Shown here: positions 58,750 through 64,000 of the stretch, piece by piece | Numbering within the stretch: the stretch's first letter is position 1 | Layout of the letters: each line of letters starts with the position of its first letter | Source: Ruminiclostridium sp. | GTDB lineage: Bacteria; Bacillota; Clostridia; Oscillospirales; Ruminococcaceae | Direction of reading: 5' to 3' | DNA length: 64,000 bases | Assembly (NCBI GenBank): GCA_017935365.1 | Contig: JAGBHT010000010.1 | Span: 29,720-93,719 of the forward strand | The notes under the pieces: generated by a model | Seen by the model: only the letters and a program-made list of their open reading frames with translations | Told to the model about the DNA's origin: nothing | Databases searched by the model: none | Made by a program: the position numbers and the translations under genes

Positions 58750-59528
58750 CGGATTAATGAATAATGAATGATGAAGAATGAATAGTGAAGAATTGTGGAG
58801 CGCCTACGGCGCGGATCTGAAATTTGGGGTAGTGTGGGAGAGGGATGGCAATGATAGAAATGATAATAATCGATGCTTCGGGAGGGGCAAGCCCCTCCCC
58901 TACGGAAAATCGGGAATGATGGTAGTTGTATCAAATCGTTAGGACGGATAAAAGTAAGGTTTCGCTATATCAAGAAATGCCGAGAGGTAGATGAAATTGA
59001 TAAGTTTGTAGGAAATTTGAACCGTATACGGTACTTTGGTGGAAATGATGAAGTTTGAGGAATAGTGAAAGGTTGCGGAGGGCGTTTTTAAATATGCGCT
59101 GAAAGCGCAACAATGAATGATGAATAATGAAGAATGAATAGTGAAGAATTGTGGAGCGCCTACGGCGCGGATTTTAAATTGGGGTGGTGCGGGGCGAGGG
59201 ATAGTGCGGGGTTGGCAGTGAGATGAGGGAGAATGGGGGATTGGTGGTGGATTAAAAAGGATAGCACAAAGTGATAGTGAAGTAGGAAGTTTGAAAATAG
59301 TGAAAGGTTGCGGAGAGCGTTTTAAATATGCGCCGCAGGCGCCTCCACAATTATTCATTATTCACTATTCACTATTCATTTTAATAAGGTGGTGAGATAT
59401 GAAGATTTAAATGGGTGGGTCGGCGGGAAAAGACGGACAAGAAATGCACGGTTACAAAACTGTGCGGGGAAATGTATTTACGATAAGAAAAACAAAAGGC
59501 GGGAGAACCGCCGGGAAAGGAAATTTAT
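58750..59528. repeat. Dispersed repeat copies B, C and D between scaffold and capsid genes
   Basis: No protein is coded in these 780 bases. Copy B (58755-58816) and copy C (59111-59172) are direct repeats: AATGAATGATGAA units, then GAATTGTGGAGCGCC and TACGGCGCGGAT. Copy D (59296-59384) is the inverted form, GCGCCTCCACAATTATTCAT and ATTCACTATTC units. A further pair, AATAGTGAAAGGTTGCGGAG, begins at 59062 and 59297. A GC hairpin, GGGAGGGGCAAGCCCCTCCC, lies at 58880-58899. Related DNA lies at 43991-44062 in the host part. The GGAAAGGAAA site for the capsid gene closes the stretch. Confidence 0.82.
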
Positions 59529-60656
59529 ATGAAGATGAGAAATGTAAGATTAAACCTGTTTGATGTGCAGACTACGGCTATGCCCGGTCTGTCAGCCGAG
59601 ATGAAAACCTTTTATGAGAACACGCTTATTGATATGGCAGAACCTAAGCTTCTACACGACCGCTTTGCGGACAAGTATCCTATACCCAGAAACGGCGGTA
59701 AGACTATAGAACTCAGAAAGTACAGCTCACTTGCAAAGGCAACAACACCGCTGGTCGAGGGTGTTACGCCTGCGGGAAATATGCTGTCGGTAACGGCAAA
59801 GACTGCGACTGTAAACCAGTACGGCGACTATATAAAGCTGTCGGATATGCTGGAACTTACGGCTATTGACAACAATGTTGTACAGTCGACAAAGCTTCTC
59901 GGCAGTCAGTCGGGCAGAACGCTTGACACTATAACACGAGAGATCGTCAATGCCGGTACGAATGTCATATATGCACCCGGTAAGGATGGCAGTGAGGTGC
60001 TGTCAAGAGAAGCGCTTGACAAGGACTGTGTGCTTACTGTTGATACGGTGTTCCGTGCGGCGGCTCAGCTCGAAAGCATGAACGCAGACGGGATCGACGG
60101 TGAAAACTATGTTGCTATAATCCATCCTTATGCGGCTTATGAGCTGATGAGAAGTCCCGAATGGGTAGATGTGCATAAGTACGCAGATCCTGAGAGCATA
60201 TTCAAGGGCGAGATAGGCTCACTCGGAAATGTAAGATTTGTAAAGAGCACCGAAGCCAAGATATTTGCGGACGACAGCTGTCCGCAGTTCTATCAGCTGA
60301 CCGCAGACGCAAACTTTATAAGCGGCAAGGATTATTACACAAAGTCGGGCAGTAACTACTCAAAAGCAACGGTTACGGCAGGTGATGAGGTCACCGGATC
60401 AACTTACTATGAAAAGAAAGCGGTTGCGGTGTTCTCGACACTTGTTATCGGCGCACACGCATATGCGGTCACCGATGTGACCGGCGGCGGTCTTCAGCAC
60501 ATTGTAAAGCAGCTTGGTTACGGCGACGACCCGCTGAACCAGAGAGCAAGCGTGGGCTGGAAGGCGGTGCGCACGGCTGAGATACTTTCAGACGAGTATA
60601 TGGTGAGAATAGAAAGTTGTTCGCCCGTATATTCCGAAAAGACAAACGCCAACTGA
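59529..60656 (+). CDS. Major capsid protein, N4-gp56 family
   Basis: A 375-residue capsid protein. The opening VQTTAMPGLSAEMKTFYENTLIDMAEPKLLHDRFADKYPIPRNGGKTIELRKYSSL is the N4-gp56 family hallmark, followed by VTPAGNMLSVTAKTATVNQYGDYIKLSDMLE and HPYAAYELMRSPEW. The end QLGYGDDPLNQRASVGWKAVRTAEIL is also typical. Residues about 255-300 carry an added beta-rich loop (ISGKDYYTKSGSNYSKATVT), perhaps exposed on the shell. The fold is HK97-like. It sits 780 bases after the scaffold gene because of the repeat insertions. GGAAAGGAAA lies before the ATG. Confidence 0.92.
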   Translation: MKMRNVRLNLFDVQTTAMPGLSAEMKTFYENTLIDMAEPKLLHDRFADKYPIPRNGGKTIELRKYSSLAKATTPLVEGVTPAGNMLSVTAKTATVNQYGDYIKLSDMLELTAIDNNVVQSTKLLGSQSGRTLDTITREIVNAGTNVIYAPGKDGSEVLSREALDKDCVLTVDTVFRAAAQLESMNADGIDGENYVAIIHPYAAYELMRSPEWVDVHKYADPESIFKGEIGSLGNVRFVKSTEAKIFADDSCPQFYQLTADANFISGKDYYTKSGSNYSKATVTAGDEVTGSTYYEKKAVAVFSTLVIGAHAYAVTDVTGGGLQHIVKQLGYGDDPLNQRASVGWKAVRTAEILSDEYMVRIESCSPVYSEKTNAN

Positions 60657-60732
60657 TAAGATAAAGCCTGTGTGGGGCTTTGATGATGGCACACGGGAGG
60701 GTCAGGGGAATTATCAATAAAGGGGAAAGAAA

Positions 60733-60984
60733 ATGAACGAAAATAAAAACAACGAACTCAAGAAGCTGGTGCCGGTAAGACTTTTCAAGGATAACGACAA
60801 GTATAATGCCGATGTCTTTGTGTCGGTCAACTGCAACAACTATCTTATACGCAGAGGTGAAACGGTTATGGTACCGCAGTTTATCAAAAACGAGCTCGAC
60901 AGGGCTGAGGTGCAGAGAAAGAAGGCAGAGTACTACCGTGATGAGGGCTGGAAACAGTCGCTGATAGTCCAGGAGGGTAAGTGA
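60733..60984 (+). CDS. Small phage head protein of unknown function
   Basis: An 83-residue protein with a charged start (NENKNNELKKLVPVRLFKD), a central NCNNYLIRRGETVMVPQFIKNELD and a helical end rich in K, R and E. Its opening pattern of a short basic head followed by RRGExVxVP is seen in small proteins next to N4-gp56-type capsids, but I know no function. AAGGGGAAAG precedes the ATG. Its stop codon overlaps the next start by one base, so the two are coupled. It may decorate or link the capsid. Confidence 0.7.
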   Translation: MNENKNNELKKLVPVRLFKDNDKYNADVFVSVNCNNYLIRRGETVMVPQFIKNELDRAEVQRKKAEYYRDEGWKQSLIVQEGK

Positions 60985-61355
60985 TGACGGTAAATGAAGT
61001 GCTTGCGGCAGTCGACAGCCTGCGCCCGAATGAGATAGACAAAGCAGAGAAGCTGGGGTGGCTTGCGGATATCGAGAGCCGTATATATGAGGATATTTAT
61101 CTGACGCATGAGCATGACGGAATCGGTTTTACCGATATGGAAAAAATCGTGACTGACGACAGCACGGAGCTTTTCGTGAAAAGGCCTTTTTCGGAAATAT
61201 ATATCCTGTTTTTATGCTCGCTTATTGATTTCTATCATGCGGAATATGAGAGATATGCAAACGATGAGGCGCTTTATGAAACGTTGTATAATGAGTTCTG
61301 CAGGTACTGGAACGCAAGGCATATCAGTGTATTTAAAACAAAGATGAAAGGATAA
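60984..61355 (+). CDS. Probable head-tail connector protein
   Basis: A 123-residue, mostly helical protein (NEVLAAVDSLRPNEIDKAEKLGWL, EIYILFLCSLIDFYHAEYERY) of the size and place of small adaptor proteins that sit under the portal ring. The pattern of short helices with a strand pair in the middle (EKIVTDDSTELFVKRPFSE) is also usual for this class. GGAGGG precedes the ATG at 60984, inside the end of the gene before. I base the call on place and shape rather than on a clear family motif. Confidence 0.65.
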   Translation: MTVNEVLAAVDSLRPNEIDKAEKLGWLADIESRIYEDIYLTHEHDGIGFTDMEKIVTDDSTELFVKRPFSEIYILFLCSLIDFYHAEYERYANDEALYETLYNEFCRYWNARHISVFKTKMKG

Positions 61356-61359
61356 GAAA

Positions 61360-63054
61360 ATGACGGCAAAAGTGTCTGAAATAAAAAGTGTTACCGAAAG
61401 TGCAGAGGTATTCGGTGGAATTGACCGCTCGAACGGAACGCCGCTCGGATACTGGCAGGAGCTTGTCGGAATGGACTTTACCGCTTATCCTGCGCTGAGG
61501 ACCTGCAAGCCGTTTTCTTATAAGGAACTGCCGGACGGAATAACGGGATATATGTTCAAAAACGGTAAGATAGTCTATACAAAGGCAGACGGTATCTATA
61601 TAGACGGAAAGAAAACCGGAGTGGAACTTAGCGCGGGAGAAAAGCGACTTGTCGGTATGGGCGCGTATATACTTGTTCTTCCGGATGAGGCGCTTGTCAA
61701 CACCGCTGATGATCCTATAAGCGTTACATTTCCGACAAAGCACAGACTTGACGGTTCGCTGTTTGAATATAATCAGAATCAGACACGACCGTCAGTATCG
61801 ATATTCAAACGGCTGTATATCGATGTGGCAAAAGACAGTGCGGAGCTTTCTTATTATAATGAGGGCGACCAGGTAAGGATAGCGTACAGCTACAACGGGA
61901 AAAAGAAATATCTGACAGCGAAGATAAAATCCATATCGGAGGAAAGCTATACGGGTAGCGGCTGTGTGTCGGTCAATCTCGATACGTCTTTATATAATGA
62001 CACGCATTACTTCTATACGGAAGGGAGACGAATGGAAAGCTTCAGGGTAGTGTGCATAAAAAATGCGGTAATAAGCAGACTGCTTCCTGCAATGGATTTT
62101 GTTGTCGAACATAATAACAGATTATGGGGCTGTTCATCGGAAAATCACGAGATCTATTGTTCGAAACTCGGCAGTGCCGTTGAGTGGGGAAACTATGACG
62201 GAATATCGACCGACGCGTGGGCGGCAACCGTCGGCTCGGACGGTGATTTTACCGGTGCGTGCGTATACGCGGACAGCGTGTTGTTTTTCAAGGAGAACTG
62301 CGTACATATTGTGTATGGCACCAAAGCTTCGAACTTTACTGTCAGCACTATCAGGCTGAGAGGTGTTCAGAAAGAAAGCGACGGGTCGCTGTGTATTTCC
62401 GGCGGGTTGCTTTATTACAAAGCACCTGAGGGGGTGTTCTGCTTCAACGGTTCGGCGGCTCAGAGGATAGATTCAAAGCTGGGTGGAGATATTGCTGAAA
62501 CTGCTGTTATGACGGCGGACGGAAGGTATATCGTTATGGCAGCATCGGACGGAATTGTATACTTCTATGACAAGAGATATTCAGCGTGGTACGAAAGAAA
62601 GCTTGATAATGTACGCTCTGCTCATGAGGTGAACGGCAGACTGTACGCGGTGACAAAGGATGGCAACGGGAAAATGAATCTTGTACGTCTTGTCGGTACG
62701 GAGGATGATTTTAAAATGCAGTCGGAAAACAGTTTTGAAGCGGTGAGCGGTAATATCGGCAGAGGGAAAGTATACAACATATATAAGAAACTGAGAGCTT
62801 ATATGGTGCGCGGCGGTGAGAACAAATATACGGATATATCGGTATATGTCAGCAGTGACGGCGGAGAATGGAAAAAGGTGTTCGGAAGTGACGGCGCAGA
62901 ATGCGGCAGTGAAGAAATAATTACTGCTCCGATGATACCGCTGAGATGCAGAACCTTAAAAATAAAAATCAGCGGCAAAGTGAGCAATGAGGCTTATTTG
63001 GTGTTGTACGGAATATATCTTGACAGTGAAAAGGGAAGTGAGATAGGTGGATAA
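61360..63054 (+). CDS. Large beta-rich phage protein, probable head-closure/hub protein
   Basis: A 564-residue protein built mainly of strands. It opens with AEVFGGIDRSNGTPLGYWQELVGMDFTAYPALRTCKP, and has repeated blade-like lines such as ITGYMFKNGKIVYTKADGIYIDG, NRLWGCSSENHEIYCSKLG, ADSVLFFKENCVHIVYG, GLLYYKAPEGVFCFNG and MTADGRYIVMAASDGIVYFYD, which suggest a beta-propeller. The C-terminal 100 residues look like a separate jelly-roll (DISVYVSSDGGEWKKVFG). In P22-type phages a propeller-like gp10 closes the head; the same position here suggests this role, but it is inferred. It overlaps the tail fibre gene by 8 bases. Confidence 0.72.
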   Translation: MTAKVSEIKSVTESAEVFGGIDRSNGTPLGYWQELVGMDFTAYPALRTCKPFSYKELPDGITGYMFKNGKIVYTKADGIYIDGKKTGVELSAGEKRLVGMGAYILVLPDEALVNTADDPISVTFPTKHRLDGSLFEYNQNQTRPSVSIFKRLYIDVAKDSAELSYYNEGDQVRIAYSYNGKKKYLTAKIKSISEESYTGSGCVSVNLDTSLYNDTHYFYTEGRRMESFRVVCIKNAVISRLLPAMDFVVEHNNRLWGCSSENHEIYCSKLGSAVEWGNYDGISTDAWAATVGSDGDFTGACVYADSVLFFKENCVHIVYGTKASNFTVSTIRLRGVQKESDGSLCISGGLLYYKAPEGVFCFNGSAAQRIDSKLGGDIAETAVMTADGRYIVMAASDGIVYFYDKRYSAWYERKLDNVRSAHEVNGRLYAVTKDGNGKMNLVRLVGTEDDFKMQSENSFEAVSGNIGRGKVYNIYKKLRAYMVRGGENKYTDISVYVSSDGGEWKKVFGSDGAECGSEEIITAPMIPLRCRTLKIKISGKVSNEAYLVLYGIYLDSEKGSEIGG

Positions 63055-64000
63055 TATCAATATAAGCTTTGCGGCTGACAAATCGGCAGACAGTGAAAAG
63101 CGCCTGAACGATATTGAAAATTTCATTTCATTGCTTACAGACAGGATAAAATTCTGCCTTGCTGATATAAACGATGATGTCGCTTCAAAATCGGACGGTG
63201 AAGAAGAGAAAAAGCTGATATATGAAACATTGTCTGACGGTGTCGGTGAATATACCAATACCGATAAAAACTGTGAGATCTTCAACGACTATGAAAACAA
63301 TGTAGCAAGCTCATATTACGCTCATTCGGAAGGGTATATGACTACAGCGAGCGCACCGTACAGCCATGCGGAAGGGGAAAGTACGGTTGCGAGTAATACG
63401 CGTACACACGCCGAGGGGTGGCAGACGACCGCTTCGGGAAATTGTTCTCATGCTGAAAACACAGGCTGTATTGCAAGCGGCAGTAACTCACACGCAGAGG
63501 GGTATTACACGACAGCTACAGGCGAGCATTCGCACGCATCCGGTAATCACACGGTCGCAGGGTGGGAGGTTTTTGCACTCGGAAACTATAACAAGACAAC
63601 AGAAAATGTCTGGCTTGTTGTAGGCAACGGAAGTGAAAATCAGAGAAGCGATGCATTGACGCTTGACCGCAGCGGTAATCTGCATATATCTGGAAAGCTG
63701 ACGGCAGATGGCGGTGTGGGGTATGTCCTTCCCACAGCGACAACCTATACACTCGGCGGTGTTATTGTTGGTGATAACATTAACGTATCGGACAGCGGCA
63801 CAATATCTGTTGACCTGTCACCGTATCTTAAAAATACGGACATAGCGGACTGGGCAAAAGCCGAAGAAAAGCCGTCTTACACAGCCGGTGAAGTCGGAGC
63901 GGCGGCTAAGAGCCACACGCACACTAAATCTGAAATAACTGACTTTCCGACACTTGGAACGGCGGCGGGAAAAAACGCTGATTATTTTGCAACGGCTGAA
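63047..64000 (+). CDS. Phage tail fibre with YadA-head-like repeats (partial at window end)
   Basis: The frame is open from GTG 63047 to the window edge, 318 residues with no stop. AAGGGAAGTGAG lies about 6 bases before the GTG. The N-terminal 70 residues are helical (probable attachment to the virion). Residues about 85-175 hold six or more 14-residue units of the form SHAEGxxTxASGxx, the left-handed beta-roll repeat of YadA heads. Then comes VWLVVGNGSENQRSDALTLDRSGNL, LGGVIVGDNINVSDSGTISVDL and AKSHTHTKSEITDFPTLGTA, all usual in trimeric tail fibres. It would bind the host surface. The C-terminus is outside the window. Confidence 0.88.
   Translation, partial: MDNINISFAADKSADSEKRLNDIENFISLLTDRIKFCLADINDDVASKSDGEEEKKLIYETLSDGVGEYTNTDKNCEIFNDYENNVASSYYAHSEGYMTTASAPYSHAEGESTVASNTRTHAEGWQTTASGNCSHAENTGCIASGSNSHAEGYYTTATGEHSHASGNHTVAGWEVFALGNYNKTTENVWLVVGNGSENQRSDALTLDRSGNLHISGKLTADGGVGYVLPTATTYTLGGVIVGDNINVSDSGTISVDLSPYLKNTDIADWAKAEEKPSYTAGEVGAAAKSHTHTKSEITDFPTLGTAAGKNADYFATAE

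Larger units (their letters stand above)
52845..64000. mobile_element. Prophage, left part (lysis-lysogeny switch and head genes)
   Basis: From about 52.85 kb every gene is of phage type: XRE repressor and ImmA peptidase leftward, then terminase, portal, protease, scaffold, capsid, connectors and tail fibre rightward up to the window end. The N4-gp56-type capsid, the lack of any tape-measure gene so far and the gp10-like hub suggest a short-tailed phage. No integrase or attachment repeat is seen, so the left end is placed only by gene content, near the palindrome at 52851-52886. The right end lies outside the window. Confidence 0.85.

Noticed and set aside
58533..59358. Minus-strand frames in the scaffold-capsid gap
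   Set aside because: They translate the ATTCATT repeat units (LHYSFFIIHYSL type) and have no ribosome sites.

Overview
The window looks like a chromosome segment from a low-to-mid GC anaerobic Firmicute, most likely a gut clostridium of the Oscillospiraceae/Ruminococcus type. This is an inference from gene content and signals: strong GGAGG ribosome binding sites, several TTG/GTG starts, textbook sigma-A promoters (TTGNNN, 17 nt, TATAAT or TAAAAT), oxygen-sensitive glycyl-radical pyruvate formate-lyase, an HPr carrying both His15 and Ser46, a PaaK plus ACT pair, and several clostridial small families. The window splits into a host part (1 to about 52.8 kb) and the left part of a prophage (about 52.85 kb to the window end).

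Host part, left to right. 1-4.7 kb: a secreted 5'-nucleotidase (cut by the window edge), a self-regulated MarR/TauE operon with a clear double operator, a DUF2798 membrane protein and an anchored amidase. 4.9-10.5 kb: phenylacetate-CoA ligase with its ACT partner, a GNAT gene broken by a one-base frameshift, then pflB-pflA behind a ZTP (pfl-motif) riboswitch with its terminator. 10.6-16.8 kb: a polysaccharide operon (GT4, COG5610-like protein, GT2, Wzm-like permease with a long disordered N-terminus, Wzt-like ATPase) ending in a PIN/NYN-type protein. 16.9-26.7 kb: VanY carboxypeptidase with Ig-like repeats, an orphan solute-binding lipoprotein, a P-type ATPase, RNase H, PgsA and a SulP transporter. 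26.8-29.3 kb: a small EF-hand-like protein, a MazF toxin without antitoxin, an AT-rich Abi gene and tRNA-Arg(CCG). 29.3-41.3 kb: aminotransferase, secreted protein, FkbM methyltransferase, GlmS, a repeat-rich zinc-ribbon membrane protein, DUF1275, HPr, a lipoprotein and a degenerate GGDEF/EAL protein. 41.5-52.8 kb: RodA/FtsW, galactokinase, HflX, NadB-NadC-DUF6472, a pyrophosphatase-like/Nudix fusion, NspC with an acetyltransferase, a type I toxin-antitoxin locus missing from ordinary ORF calling, a YhcC-type radical SAM protein and a zinc-ribbon membrane protein.

Prophage part. Leftward genes for an XRE repressor and an ImmA-type metallopeptidase face a rightward late operon across a switch region holding four CAAC-N5-GTTG sites on two divergent promoters. 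The late operon runs small zinc-ribbon protein, small terminase, large terminase, portal, a Prp-like cysteine protease (probable prohead protease), scaffold, N4-gp56-type major capsid, two small head proteins, a large beta-rich hub-like protein, and a tail fibre with YadA-head-like repeats that runs off the window. No integrase is visible. A host-type dispersed repeat occupies the 780 bp between scaffold and capsid genes, and one copy also lies in the host part near 44.0 kb.

Best candidates for a second look: the type I toxin/antisense RNA pair at 50.75-51.07 kb, the phage switch at 53.7-53.87 kb, the phage-encoded Prp homologue, the dispersed repeat shared by host and prophage, and the disordered extension on the Wzm permease. 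All family names come from reading the sequence and recall of families; no search was run.
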